A stretch of 64,000 bases of DNA from SBAX01 sp964646605 (GCA_964646605.1 CAZYEX010000082.1:43550-107549); one strand, 5' to 3'; positions 53,742 to 63,478 are shown, counted from the first letter of the stretch. The notes: generated by a model not told the origin, from the sequence alone. Numbers and translations: made by a program.

Positions 53742-54566
53742 ATGGTAACCGAGATGATAAAGCACGATCTTGCACACTGTATAACGACCGAAGATCTCGC
53801 CAATCTCTTCGAGGAGGCAATCGCGAAGTGGCGAGCCGGTCTCGCGGATGGCGACCCGCGGCGGCAAGCGCCTCGAATTCCGGTCGAAGGCGTTCACCCG
53901 CTCTTCGTTGCGTCCTATACGGCGCACGACGTTCCATTGAATTGCCAAGCGGTCATCACCGACGTCTCCGCCGATGGACTCGGGATCATTCTGCGGGAGC
54001 CGGTTCCTGTCGGCGCGACGCTCAATATTGCGTTCGAAAAGGGGGGAGGCGGACACGACTTCGGCAAGGCCGTGGTGGTTTTTTCGAGCCCACGCGAACA
54101 AGGAGGGTACGGAGTCGGGCTGCGCTTCAACGAGGACATCACGGCACTCGATGCACCAGATGCCACATTGACTCCGCGATGGTTCACGTACAAGCGGCTA
54201 AAAGAGGCCGGAGTTGCCGTATACCAAGAGATCACCAACCGGCGGTCCTCGGTCCACGGCGTGGAGCGGACCGTGAACGGCATTCGTGCCGAGCTGCTCG
54301 TCGAGGCCAAACTGTTCCGTTATTCGGCGGCCCTTTGGGTGAAGGGCCGTAAGGTCGCCAGCGGGTCGGGAGTCCTCCGCGATCGTTTTCGTAACCTCTT
54401 CGGCGACTCGGGGTTGCCGACGGTGGTCGCGCTAAGCGGCGGGGGTTGGTCGGCGTCGGCCTTGCTGTATCCTAAGGGTGTGGGCGGATGCAGCATCGAG
54501 CCGCTCATCCAATTGCCCGACATTCGTTTTTCCGGGGCGGATCACCGCCTGTTACGCGCTTCGTGA
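53742..54566 (+). CDS. PilZ-domain protein
   Basis: A 274-aa protein. The middle holds a PilZ-type c-di-GMP-binding fold: RRQAPRIPV (an RxxxR-like element), then ITDVSADGLGIIL (DxSxxG) and GYGVGLRF. This fits regulation by cyclic di-GMP, whose degradation an HD-GYP protein at 59202 would perform. The C-terminal 110 residues have no recognised family. The ATG at 53742 has no clear ribosome binding site, so the start is tentative. Confidence 0.7.
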   Translation: MVTEMIKHDLAHCITTEDLANLFEEAIAKWRAGLADGDPRRQAPRIPVEGVHPLFVASYTAHDVPLNCQAVITDVSADGLGIILREPVPVGATLNIAFEKGGGGHDFGKAVVVFSSPREQGGYGVGLRFNEDITALDAPDATLTPRWFTYKRLKEAGVAVYQEITNRRSSVHGVERTVNGIRAELLVEAKLFRYSAALWVKGRKVASGSGVLRDRFRNLFGDSGLPTVVALSGGGWSASALLYPKGVGGCSIEPLIQLPDIRFSGADHRLLRAS

Positions 54567-55078
54567 TCACGAGGGGTTTTTGGCGCTTCGTCGGCGCGCC
54601 CACTCGTAGCGGCGATCACTTCGCGCTCGGAACGGAGCTCGCTACGGTCCTGCCCGACGCCCGCCCACCCAGATGGCCGACCCCCATGTGCGTCGCGCCG
54701 TAGCCCCGCCCTTGTGGGCCTCGCTTCGTCCCCTCAGGGACGCCCGAACCTACCCCTTGACTTCCCGCCCCCACCATCCCAACATATACCGAACGTGCCC
54801 CGCGACCGAGCGGCGGCCGCCCGACCGGTCCGGCGCCCGCGAGACGCAAGAACGAGTGTCACATGGGGACACCACGCGAAACACGCAAAAAAACCATTTT
54901 GCAAAACAAACCCACTTGTAAGCACGACTGTAGTGTTTGCGCTGCCGGGCGAATTATGGGCAAAAGTAGGGGCGGAGGATCCGCTGCCATACTCTACGTT
55001 CGCACGGAAACTGAGCACCCTTCTTACCGCTTGGAAACGGGTGCCAAATGGATGACACGGCGGCCGCGGGTCGCGGGC
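54567..55078. other. Intergenic region
   Basis: About 510 bp between convergent genes (PilZ and cyclophilin). I see no gene with plausible codon use, no terminator with a U tract and no RNA gene. Confidence 0.5.
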
Positions 55079-56080
55079 TTACGGCTGGTGGGCGTCGGGG
55101 GGGGCGTCCACGACGCGGACGCTGCGGATGGAAAGCGCGCGCCGCGGGCGACCTTGGTCGTCGACCGGAACCGTCATGATGCGATCCAGGGTTTGCGTGG
55201 ATTCGTCGCCCACCAGCTCGCCGAACACCGTATAACGCGAATCCCACTCCTTCTGTCGCGTGTTGCAAATGAAAAACTGGCAGCTCGCCGACTCCGGGTC
55301 GTCGTCGAGCAAGGCCATGGAAACGCTGCCTTTTTGGTGGGGGTGAGCGTTGAGTTCCGGCCCCAGCCGTTTGCCGTCCAGGCGAATCCCCGTGCCGTCG
55401 CCCCGCGGGCACCCGCCCTGGATGAAGTAGCCGGGCTCCAGGCGATGGAAGGTCTTGCCGGTGTAGAAACCGGACTTGGCCAGGTCCAGGAAGTTGGCCA
55501 CGTGCCGCGGAGCGTCGTCGTAAAACAGCCCCACGGTCATCGTGCCATCATCTGTCACCACCTCGACCTGTTTTCGGGGCGCGATAGTCAGGAGTACGGG
55601 TTCGCTGCTGACCCCGGCGGCGTAGGGCTTCCACGTGATGCGATACTGACCGGCTCCGCGCAGGGACGGAAAGTACTCCCGCACGTCGAGGGTGGTCCCC
55701 ACGGCGCTGCGCGCCGCCAGCAATAGAATCGGGGCCTGCGTGGGCGTGCGATAGCCGACCGGCTGATCCCAGTGTCGCCCCCCCTCGGTGGTGACGATCA
55801 CCCCCGACGACGACGCCCCGCCGCTGAACACGTGAGCCAGCGGCAGGCCCATCTCCGGCGGAGGGATTTGCGGTTCCGTACCGGGAACCGTCAGGGTCAC
55901 CGCTTCGTTCGTCGTGTTCTCGATGGAAAACTGCACCCAAACCGGATGATTGAGCGGAACGTGCTGCGAGAGCGGTTTGACGTGGACCTGGATACCGGGA
56001 ATGGCGTTGTCGGGCGCGGTCCCTCCGCCCATGACGCATGCAACCGCCAACAACGCCGTGTTCCCAAAACTCATGCCCAT
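55079..56080 (-). CDS. Exported cyclophilin-type peptidyl-prolyl isomerase
   Basis: A 333-aa exported protein with an N-terminal hydrophobic signal (NTALLAVACVMGGG). The first 165 residues form a beta-rich domain of no known family (HPVWVQFSIENTTNEAVTL). The C-terminal half is a cyclophilin: HVANFLDLAKSGFYTGKTFHRLEPGYFIQGGCPRGDGTG near 215-253 and ASCQFFICN near 290. It speeds proline cis/trans isomerisation during folding of exported proteins, here probably outside the cytosol. An alternative start two codons downstream (56074) is possible. Confidence 0.88.
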   Translation of the reverse strand: MGMSFGNTALLAVACVMGGGTAPDNAIPGIQVHVKPLSQHVPLNHPVWVQFSIENTTNEAVTLTVPGTEPQIPPPEMGLPLAHVFSGGASSSGVIVTTEGGRHWDQPVGYRTPTQAPILLLAARSAVGTTLDVREYFPSLRGAGQYRITWKPYAAGVSSEPVLLTIAPRKQVEVVTDDGTMTVGLFYDDAPRHVANFLDLAKSGFYTGKTFHRLEPGYFIQGGCPRGDGTGIRLDGKRLGPELNAHPHQKGSVSMALLDDDPESASCQFFICNTRQKEWDSRYTVFGELVGDESTQTLDRIMTVPVDDQGRPRRALSIRSVRVVDAPPDAHQP

Positions 56081-56326
56081 GGACCGCCCGAGCTACTTTT
56101 CCGAGCTTTTCCCGCCCCGACCGACGCCGTGCCGCACCGACGCCATTGTCTCGACAACCCCGCCCCTGTCCAGCGGCACGATCTCGGCAAGGTCCGCTTC
56201 GCGCCGAGGTTATACCCGCCAGTGTCGGCCAGAATTGCGATCCCGCTTGAGACGCCCGGCCAAGTTGTGTCGGGGCGAGAAGTACGCTAGGCTTTGGGCG
56301 TCGGAGTTGTGGTAGGTCTGGGGCGA

Positions 56327-57142
56327 ATGGCGAACATGACCGGACGACAGGCACTCGCCGGATGCGCAGCCTTGGCTTTCCTTTGCGCGCCTATGGCTGC
56401 GGCCCAAGTTGCACAACCTCCGCCCGCCTCCCAGGCCGGACAAGCCCTCGGCCCGCTCACCGACGATGAGTTCCGCCTGCCGTTGGAAAAGGACGCCGCA
56501 GCCGAGGTGGACCGGATATTGTCGGTCCTCGGATCGCCGCGCTACAAGGAGCGCGAGGAAGCGACGCAACGGCTGATCGAAATCGGAGCGCCGGCGTTCT
56601 CCAGACTCCGCACGGCCTATCGGTACGCCGACGACCTGGAAGTCCGCTTGCGGGTCGAGACCATCGTGCGGAACGCCTATCTGAATCACTACGTGTTCGA
56701 CCGCAACGGTTTTCTAGGCGTCTCCCTCGCGCCGCTCGAGCCCCGGGATCCCAAAGCTCCGCCCCGGGCGGAGCCGGAGAACGGGGTTCGGATTGCCACG
56801 GTGATTCCCGACACGGGTGCATCTCGAGCTCGGCTGAGGGCGGGCGATGTCGTCACGAGCCTCAATGGTGTTGCCATCACCGGTGCGGGGCGTGACTCGA
56901 TCGACCGTTTCAGCGAGACGATCCGCCAATTCCGCCCCGACACCAAGGTCCGCTTGGCCATCGTTCGCGAGGGGAACCCCACCACCATCGATGCCGTCGT
57001 GGGTCGTTGCCCGGAGGAGACCGCCCGTCGTGGGGGTGTGCGCTTTTCGCCGTTGTACCACCAGGTGAGCGAACGGTTCCAGGACTGGTGGCAGAAATAT
57101 TTCGACCCCCCGCAGGTCGCCGGTTCCACGGATCGACCTTGA
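56327..57142 (+). CDS. Exported PDZ-domain protein with HEAT-like segment
   Basis: A 271-aa protein from the ATG at 56327. The signal peptide ends PMAAAQ. A HEAT-like helical segment (SVLGSPRYKEREEATQRLIEIG) is followed by a PDZ domain (GFLGVSLAPLEP, then VIPDTGASRARLRAGDVVTSLNG and LAIVREG). It has no protease triad. PDZ proteins with this layout occur in planctomycetes and probably bind the C-termini of partner proteins. Confidence 0.8.
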   Translation: MANMTGRQALAGCAALAFLCAPMAAAQVAQPPPASQAGQALGPLTDDEFRLPLEKDAAAEVDRILSVLGSPRYKEREEATQRLIEIGAPAFSRLRTAYRYADDLEVRLRVETIVRNAYLNHYVFDRNGFLGVSLAPLEPRDPKAPPRAEPENGVRIATVIPDTGASRARLRAGDVVTSLNGVAITGAGRDSIDRFSETIRQFRPDTKVRLAIVREGNPTTIDAVVGRCPEETARRGGVRFSPLYHQVSERFQDWWQKYFDPPQVAGSTDRP

Positions 57143-57171
57143 CGCGATCGCGTCAACGTCGCGCCGCATCG

Positions 57172-58002
57172 CTAGGGTTTCTTACCCGTCTCGTCGATCA
57201 GCTCGAAGTCCATGGGCAGGACGTATTGGAAGTGTCCTTCGCTGAATTCCGGATTGAGCTTCACGTCGGCGAGCGTGATGTCCAGGACTTTCTTGCCCGC
57301 GGCGTCGACCTCCACCATTCGAATGCGGAGCCCGGTATCCTTGGCGAAGGCATGACGGCTCTTCCAATCGCCTTCCACGGGCGTGGCTTCGATCACGTAG
57401 GCTTCGATACCGTCCACCGGTTCCTCGCCCACAAAACGCAGGTTGTGGTCCCTCGATAAGGAGCGGAAGAGGTCTCGACCGCCGAGCTGCATAACCGCGT
57501 CGGCCGAGAACGCCGACATCGTTGTCTTCTTGAGCTGGGGTTGTTGGAGCTGGCTGTACAAGAGGGTGCCGTCGTAGACCTTGGTGAGCAATTCGCCGGT
57601 TCGGACCCGCTTGGCGTCACCGAGGTCGGCCACGATGATGTTCTCTAGGTAGAACCGGATGAGTAGCTTTCCATCGCGCTTCTGACATTCGTACTTTCCC
57701 TGTCCCTTGGTGTAGCCCGCGTCGCCGGCGGCGGTGGGCAGCTCGGTCCGCACGGTCGCGGAAAGTCCCGAGAGATCGTCCCACTTGGCGACCAACTCCG
57801 CGATCAACGTCGCCGAGCGCTCGTCCATGGTCGGCGCTTTCGGGGGCGCGGTGGAGGTCGGCGTGGACTTTTGTTCGGTCTTCGTCTCCGTCGCGGCGCC
57901 GGGCGCTCCCGGACCCGCGGCCGGTTTCTTGCAAACGGCAAAGGTAGCCACAAGGCCCACGACCATCACGGCGACGACCCAAAGTGAGAAGTTTCGGTTC
58001 AT
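57172..58002 (-). CDS. LolA-like exported protein
   Basis: A 276-aa protein with an N-terminal membrane segment (LWVVAVMVVGLVATFAVC) that could be a lipoprotein signal, and a Pro/Thr/Lys-rich linker. The remaining 200 residues resemble the LolA/outer-membrane lipoprotein-sorting fold (LSGLSATVRTEL, KLLIRFYLENIIVADLGD, YVIEATPVEGDW, ITLADVKLNPEFSEGHFQYVLP). LolA-type proteins carry lipoproteins or hydrophobic ligands across the envelope. It is convergent with the PDZ gene and stands alone. Confidence 0.75.
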   Translation of the reverse strand: MNRNFSLWVVAVMVVGLVATFAVCKKPAAGPGAPGAATETKTEQKSTPTSTAPPKAPTMDERSATLIAELVAKWDDLSGLSATVRTELPTAAGDAGYTKGQGKYECQKRDGKLLIRFYLENIIVADLGDAKRVRTGELLTKVYDGTLLYSQLQQPQLKKTTMSAFSADAVMQLGGRDLFRSLSRDHNLRFVGEEPVDGIEAYVIEATPVEGDWKSRHAFAKDTGLRIRMVEVDAAGKKVLDITLADVKLNPEFSEGHFQYVLPMDFELIDETGKKP

Positions 58003-58295
58003 AGAATGCAGACTCTTGTTCGTAACATTTTCGCCCGTCCACGGCCGGGGCTTTTCGGCCGACGATTCGTCGCAGCGGAAACACCGTCGGACTGCCCGAC
58101 TACGACGCCCCCATTGTACGCCGGCGGCGCTTCAATAGAAACCGGTCCGGGTTCCGCGTTGCGTAATAACCGTGTCACCGCGCGAACGTCCGCGAACCAC
58201 CTTTCGCAAGCCCGAGATTCTTGCTATAAGAAAGGCATGGAATCCCGCCCGATAACGGGCGTCCCCGGAATCGGACGGATGGGTGGAGGCAGGGC

Positions 58296-58949
58296 ATGGG
58301 GCTCAGTCGAAGGGAGCAGACCGTCGCGGCCATTCAGCACGCGCGTCTCAGCGCCATCATTCGCACCAAGGACCAAACGCTTGCCGACCAGGCTATGCGC
58401 GCCGCGGTGGACGGTGGTTTTCGTGTGCTCGAATTCACTCTCACTACCCCCGGCGCCATCGAGCTGATCGCCGACTACGCGCGGCGCGAAGGGTTTTGGG
58501 TGGGCGCGGGCACGGTCATGACCGTAGCGCAGGCCCGGCAAGCGGTCAGCGCCGGCGCTCGCTTCTTGGTCTCGCCGATCTGCGATCCGGTCATTGCGGC
58601 CGAGGCCACGGCGCTCGACGCCGCATTCATTCCCGGGGCGTTCAGCCCCACGGAGATGGAGGCCGCCCACCGCCTGGGTGCTGATTTCGTGAAGGTTTTT
58701 CCGGCCCCGCCGGGCGGCGTGTCGTTCATCGAATCCGTGCTCGCCCCGCTCCCGCATTTGCGGCTGTTCCCCACCGCGGGCTTCACGACGGACGACTTCC
58801 TCGACTTTCTGAAAGCCGGCTGCGCCGGGTTGGGCTTTGTGCGTCCCCTGTTCGAAGCCCCTGATTTGGCGGCCCGGAACTTCGACGCCATTCGGGAGCG
58901 CGCCGCGCTCATCATGAGCCGCATCCGCGCCTGGCGCGCCGACCTATAA
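58296..58949 (+). CDS. eda: KDPG/KHG aldolase
   Basis: A 217-aa class I aldolase that cleaves 2-keto-3-deoxy-6-phosphogluconate to pyruvate and glyceraldehyde-3-phosphate (Entner-Doudoroff), and may use 4-hydroxy-2-oxoglutarate. The catalytic Glu (E46 in VLEFTLTTP) and the Schiff-base lysine K133 (ADFVKVFPA) are present. A good GGAGG precedes the ATG. A possible -10, TATAAG at 58225-58230, lies upstream. No other Entner-Doudoroff gene is nearby. Confidence 0.9.
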   Translation: MGLSRREQTVAAIQHARLSAIIRTKDQTLADQAMRAAVDGGFRVLEFTLTTPGAIELIADYARREGFWVGAGTVMTVAQARQAVSAGARFLVSPICDPVIAAEATALDAAFIPGAFSPTEMEAAHRLGADFVKVFPAPPGGVSFIESVLAPLPHLRLFPTAGFTTDDFLDFLKAGCAGLGFVRPLFEAPDLAARNFDAIRERAALIMSRIRAWRADL

Positions 58950-59201
58950 CGATCCTTGCTCACCGTACCACTAAGAGCGCGGCGCACGCACCAGTTCATG
59001 CTGCTTTTCGGGCGTTCACAACCGTCCACGCGCGGCGAAATCCTCGACGCCCCGGGGCAAGTCAAGTCGCGCGAACCACCATCCGACGAGGTTCCTAGGG
59101 ACTTCGGCGCGCCAGCACCGAAGGGTCCGATAGTCTCCCGATCGTCGTAAACTCCGCCGCGCCGGGCGCAGGAACGGCAAACGGGCAGGGGCAACGTCCC
59201 G

Positions 59202-60629
59202 GTGAGCAAACGAGCGAAGCATGTCTGGGTGGTCCTCCTCGCGCAATCGGTATGCCTGAGCGTGGGGCTGTGGATGCAACACCACTTCGTCCGCTCGGCG
59301 TCGCGCGACGACGTCCTGGAGCACACGTGGAGCGAACTGGACGCCGTGGCCAATCGTTGGCTTCCCAACCTTCGCGGGCTCGGCGCCGCGCTCCAGGAAT
59401 CACGAACCGCCGACCTGCAGCGTTACGAACAGGTTCTGGCCTGGATGGACTCCAGCGGCGAAGGCGGCGGCGTCATTGTGGATCGCGGGTGGAATGTACT
59501 GCTGATTCCCACCTCGCCGCAACAACCGAAACCGATCGCTTCCGTCGGCGCCCAGGTTCGCTGGACGGCGGCGCAGGGAACCGGCGATGGCGGGCTCGAT
59601 TACCAGCGCGGGACCTTGGAAACGGCGGACGGACCGCACTTGGCCGTGGCTCGCCCAGTGCCCGATGGCGAGGGGTACCTCGTGGTTCACGAACCGCGCG
59701 CCGCGATCGACGCCCGTCTGGCCGCAACCCTGTCCTCGCTTCCCGGAATCAGCGCCTTGACCGGAATTTGGACCGGCGCCCTCCTGGGTATCGCGACGTT
59801 CATGGTACTGGCGCGGTTCCATGACGACGCCGAGCGGGAGCGAACGCGAACCGTCGGCGATCAGCTCCAGCAACGCCAGAAACTTCTGCGCACTCGAGAC
59901 GCCGTCATTTTCGGTCTAGCCAAGCTCGCCGATTCGCGGGATCCGGAGACCGGCGACCACCTGGAACGAATTTCGGTTTATTCGACGATGCTGGCGTCCG
60001 TGCTTCGCACTCATCCGAAATATGCCAAGGAGGTATCGCCCGCCTTCGTTCGGTTGATTGGCATCAGTTCCGCTTTGCACGACATCGGGAAAGTCGGGAT
60101 TGAGGATCGCATCCTTCTCAAGCCCGGTCCGCTGACGCCGGACGAGCGGCAGCGCATCCAAGAACACGCCGCCATCGGCGGCGATTGCCTGCGGGAGATC
60201 GAACAGCGTCTGGGCAGCTCCAATTTTCTACAAATGGCCCGCGAGATCGCCTTCGCTCACCATGAACGTTGGGACGGCGGGGGATATCCCCAGGGATTGA
60301 AAGGCGAAGAAATCCCGCTGCCGGCGCGGATTGTCGCGATCGTGGATGTCTATGACGCTCTTTCCTCCCGTCGCGTCTACAAGGGTCCGAGGAAACACGA
60401 GGAGTGCGTGGAGATCATTCGCAAGGCCGCCGGAACGCAGTTCGACCCGGACCTGGTTGCGGTTTGGTTGGCGATCGAGAATCGGTTCCGCGAGATCGGT
60501 GAGCGATACGCCGACCGACCCACGGAAAGACGAAAAACCGAGGCGCCCGCGATACCTGCGGCACAAGAGGCCGAGTTTCCCGGCGCTGCCGAGAAATTGA
60601 TCACCGCCGAGGCGGGCCAGGGCGCATAA
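59202..60629 (+). CDS. HD-GYP domain cyclic-di-GMP phosphodiesterase
   Basis: A 475-aa membrane protein starting at a GTG. One helix near the N-terminus (HVWVVLLAQSVCLSVGLW) and another near residue 190 (GIWTGALLGIATFMVLARF) enclose a sensor-like extracytoplasmic region of about 165 residues. The C-terminal HD-GYP domain has HLERISVYS, H293-D294 (LHDIGKVGI) and the GYP-type motif HHERWDGGGYP, all intact, so it should hydrolyse cyclic di-GMP. The next gene encodes a degenerate relative. Confidence 0.9.
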   Translation: MSKRAKHVWVVLLAQSVCLSVGLWMQHHFVRSASRDDVLEHTWSELDAVANRWLPNLRGLGAALQESRTADLQRYEQVLAWMDSSGEGGGVIVDRGWNVLLIPTSPQQPKPIASVGAQVRWTAAQGTGDGGLDYQRGTLETADGPHLAVARPVPDGEGYLVVHEPRAAIDARLAATLSSLPGISALTGIWTGALLGIATFMVLARFHDDAERERTRTVGDQLQQRQKLLRTRDAVIFGLAKLADSRDPETGDHLERISVYSTMLASVLRTHPKYAKEVSPAFVRLIGISSALHDIGKVGIEDRILLKPGPLTPDERQRIQEHAAIGGDCLREIEQRLGSSNFLQMAREIAFAHHERWDGGGYPQGLKGEEIPLPARIVAIVDVYDALSSRRVYKGPRKHEECVEIIRKAAGTQFDPDLVAVWLAIENRFREIGERYADRPTERRKTEAPAIPAAQEAEFPGAAEKLITAEAGQGA

Positions 60630-60723
60630 GGAACCGTGTCGGGCACGTCGCCCGAGAAACAAGAAAAGGATGCGCGGCCGGGGCCTGTTGCCCTGAACCG
60701 AGTCCGCGCGGGGAGTCAGCACA

Positions 60724-61686
60724 ATGAGCGCAAAATTGACCAAGGACCGCAGCGCGTTCGAGATCATGATGGTGATCGTCACGCTGGGGATGACCTACCT
60801 TGTGTATCAGATGGGCGGGTTCAAGCTGGTGGCTTTGAACCTCTTCTTTCTGCCTATCGTTCTGGCGGGATATTACCTGGGCAGGACGTCGGCGGGCGTG
60901 TTGGCTTTGTTCTGTGCCTTATCCGTCACCATCGCGACCACCCTGGATCCGTCGGGTTTCGCAGCCTACACGCATCCGATCATGGTGGGACTCGCCCTGA
61001 CGGTCTGGGCCGCGGTACTGGGCCTGACCGCCATCCTGGTTGGAACGCTGTGCGACGAACGTGCCGCCAAGGTCGATGAACTGCACGAAGCGTACGTCGG
61101 CGTCGTCGAGGTCCTCGCCAAGTACCTCCAATCGGGCAATCCCAAGGTCAAGACTCGGGCCATTCGCATCGCCGAGTTGTGCCAGAGCGTCGCCGAGGAC
61201 ATGAAGCTTTCTCGCAAGCAAGTGGACGACATTCGCGTCGGAGCTCTTCTATACGATCTGGGGAACGTGGAGATCACCACCAAGGTGCTCTCCAGGGCCG
61301 TGGATTCGTTGGAGGCCAACCGAGACCGCACCGACAAACACACCTTCCTCGGCGCCGACCTGGTCCATTCCCTCGGCGGGGTCCTGCACGGCGCGGTCCC
61401 CCTGGTTCTCAATCAGGAAAACTCCGCACATGAGGGGCTGGGCATGGATGACGAAAGTACGAGCGGGGAAATCCCCCTGGGGGCGAAGCTCATCCGCGCC
61501 GTCCGGGCCTTGGATGCCGTCGTCTATTGCGACGCCAGCGAGGCGAAAACCTCCCTGGAAAAAGGGTTGTTCGAGATCCGCAAACTCAAAGAGCACGACT
61601 CCGAAGTTCTCAACGCCTTGGAGCGAACGTGCAAACGTCTGGCCCACGCGGCGGTCTCCGAGGGGCGGGAGTCCGCATTCGCATAG
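60724..61686 (+). CDS. Membrane protein with degenerate HD-GYP domain
   Basis: A 320-aa protein with GGGGAG 8 nt before the ATG. Three or four N-terminal helices (MMVIVTLGMTYLVYQM, LFFLPIVLAGYYLG, VLALFCALSV, LALTVWAAVLGLTAILVG) form a MASE-like membrane module. The C-terminal part aligns with the HD-GYP fold of the neighbouring gene, but the HD pair is Y177-D178 (LLYDLGNVEI) and no GYP motif is found. It is probably catalytically dead and may sense or regulate. It is separated from the HD-GYP gene by 94 bp on the same strand. Confidence 0.8.
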   Translation: MSAKLTKDRSAFEIMMVIVTLGMTYLVYQMGGFKLVALNLFFLPIVLAGYYLGRTSAGVLALFCALSVTIATTLDPSGFAAYTHPIMVGLALTVWAAVLGLTAILVGTLCDERAAKVDELHEAYVGVVEVLAKYLQSGNPKVKTRAIRIAELCQSVAEDMKLSRKQVDDIRVGALLYDLGNVEITTKVLSRAVDSLEANRDRTDKHTFLGADLVHSLGGVLHGAVPLVLNQENSAHEGLGMDDESTSGEIPLGAKLIRAVRALDAVVYCDASEAKTSLEKGLFEIRKLKEHDSEVLNALERTCKRLAHAAVSEGRESAFA

Positions 61687-61875
61687 GTTCTGGGCGGAGC
61701 CGGCGCACCGCGGGCGACCGCGCCGGGCCGTATTATCGGAAACAAGGGGAAAAGGAGGCGGACCGACGTGGTTTCCGCGGCGCTGCGCGATGCACAACAA
61801 CTGATCCCCCGCGCAGGCCGATAGTAGGGGGAAAGTGTTCGTCCCCGACCGCGTGTCGGAGAGCATAGGGCCGAT

Positions 61876-63063
61876 ATGAGCAACCTGCTACACGTTTGTG
61901 TCTACAACACCGAGCCGGAAGCGTCCAAGACCTTGCAGACGCAGATCTGTTCGTTGAACTTCGTCCGTCTCGTCGGGGAAGTGGGAAACTCCGACGAACT
62001 CGCCCAGCTCCTGCACCGCGCCACGGTCAATCTTGTCTTCTTTCACCTGGACCCCGACCCCGAACCGGTCGTCGAGGTGATCGACCACGTGTCCACGAAA
62101 TACCCGGAGTTGGCCCTCATCGCGGTGAGTCACAAGCACGGACCGGATGCGATCCTGGCCCCCATGCGGGCGGGATGCGATCAGTTCGTCTGCGAGCCCA
62201 TCGATCACAACGATCTGGCCAACGCCGTCGCCCGCGTGGCCAGTCGCCGACTCCTTTCCAACACCAAGAGTCGTTGCATTTGCGTAGCCGGCGCCAGCGG
62301 GGGGGCCGGAGCGACCTCCATCGCCTGCAATTTGGCGTTGGAAATCGGCAACCTCGTCGACCGGGAATGCGCCCTGGTGGACCTCGATTTGCAGTTCGGC
62401 GACGTGGCCCTCAATTTCGATTGTGAACCGCGGTATTCGATCCACGACCTTGCGGAATCCGGCAACGAACTCGACCGCTCCGTCCTGGCCACGACCGTGA
62501 CCTCGCTCCCCTGCAAGGTGGCGTTGTTATCTCGTCCCGAAACCATCGAACAGTGCGAGGCGATCACGCCGGAGGTCATCCACCGCGTACTCGAGCTGCT
62601 GACCGTGGTGTACGAAAACGTGGTGGTCGACCTGCCCGGTCATTTCGACGCCCAGACGATCGCGGCCATGGGTCAAGCCGACCTGATTCTGATTGTGTGC
62701 CAACTCACCGTCCCCAGTTTGCGCAACGCCAAACGGCTCATGGACGTGCTCACCCGGATGGGCGTACCCGAAGAGCGCATCGAGGTCGTGGTCAACCGCA
62801 GCGACGGCCGCGCCGGGCGCATCACCGAGAAGCATGTGGAAGAGACCATGAAGAAACCGGTCTTCGCCACCATTCCCAACGATTATCAGTTCGTGGCCCG
62901 GTCCATCGACTTCGGTCGACCCATCGCCGCCCTGGACCGCAACAGCCCGGTTCGCGCCGCCATTCGCAAGGTGGCCCGCAAGATCGTGGCCGAGCCGGGC
63001 GCTCGGAAAGTCGAAGAGAAAGCAGAACGCAAGAGCCTCTTCAGCCGCCTCCTGGCCAAGTAG
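61876..63063 (+). CDS. CpaE/TadZ-like ATPase with receiver-like domain
   Basis: A 395-aa protein. Residues 1-125 form a receiver-like domain without the usual phospho-acceptor (LVFFHLDPDPEP). Residues about 135-350 are a MinD/ParA-type ATPase. Its Walker A is atypical, GASGGAGATS, with no lysine at the usual position; later motifs ALVDLDLQFGDVAL and VVVDLPGHFD are clear. This layout is that of CpaE/TadZ, which localises tight-adherence pilus machinery. The C-terminus is Lys/Arg-rich. No other pilus gene follows. Confidence 0.85.
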   Translation: MSNLLHVCVYNTEPEASKTLQTQICSLNFVRLVGEVGNSDELAQLLHRATVNLVFFHLDPDPEPVVEVIDHVSTKYPELALIAVSHKHGPDAILAPMRAGCDQFVCEPIDHNDLANAVARVASRRLLSNTKSRCICVAGASGGAGATSIACNLALEIGNLVDRECALVDLDLQFGDVALNFDCEPRYSIHDLAESGNELDRSVLATTVTSLPCKVALLSRPETIEQCEAITPEVIHRVLELLTVVYENVVVDLPGHFDAQTIAAMGQADLILIVCQLTVPSLRNAKRLMDVLTRMGVPEERIEVVVNRSDGRAGRITEKHVEETMKKPVFATIPNDYQFVARSIDFGRPIAALDRNSPVRAAIRKVARKIVAEPGARKVEEKAERKSLFSRLLAK

Positions 63064-63064
63064 T

Positions 63065-63157
63065 CCAACGAGCCCCGCCCGCCGCAAAGGCTACGCCCTC
63101 AAAAAGGGCCATCGCCAGAAGCTTCTCAAGGTGAAGGTCGACAAGATCGAGGGTTAG
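63065..63157 (+). pseudogene. rplU: Relic of ribosomal protein L21 C-terminus
   Basis: Immediately after the CpaE stop, the plus strand reads ARRKGYALKKGHRQKLLKVKVDKIEG and then TAG. This is the conserved C-terminal end of L21 (RRRKxYRxxxGHRQ...VKI..I). The rest of the gene is missing, and no start codon exists. It is most likely a fragment left by rearrangement; a functional rplU should exist elsewhere. Confidence 0.8.
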
Positions 63158-63478
63158 GCCCCCGCTGGCTTGCCTTTTCTTCGCTATTCCGGGCGGACCC
63201 CCTCGGGCTTGCGCCCTCACCCGGGAGTTCCATTGTGGTCCCGCGGTTTTTTCGCATTTTCCGCTTGACGGCCACTGCGGACTTCGGTAAATTCATACCC
63301 AATTGGGCGCGCCAAGAGGGGGCGAGTTCCTCTTCGGTGGTTGCATTTCAACGCTCGCGGGCTGGAGTTTGGCCGCGCCCGGCGGGTTCTCTACTTGTGA
63401 TTTGACGTGCATTTGCCTCCCGGCGCTTTCGTTGCGCTGGGTGGGATCACGCCGCATCCTTTTTTTGAGAGGAAGGGT
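63158..63478. other. Intergenic region after the rplU relic
   Basis: About 320 bp without a recognisable gene. TTTTTTTGAGAGGAAGG just before the next start contains its ribosome binding site. Confidence 0.5.
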
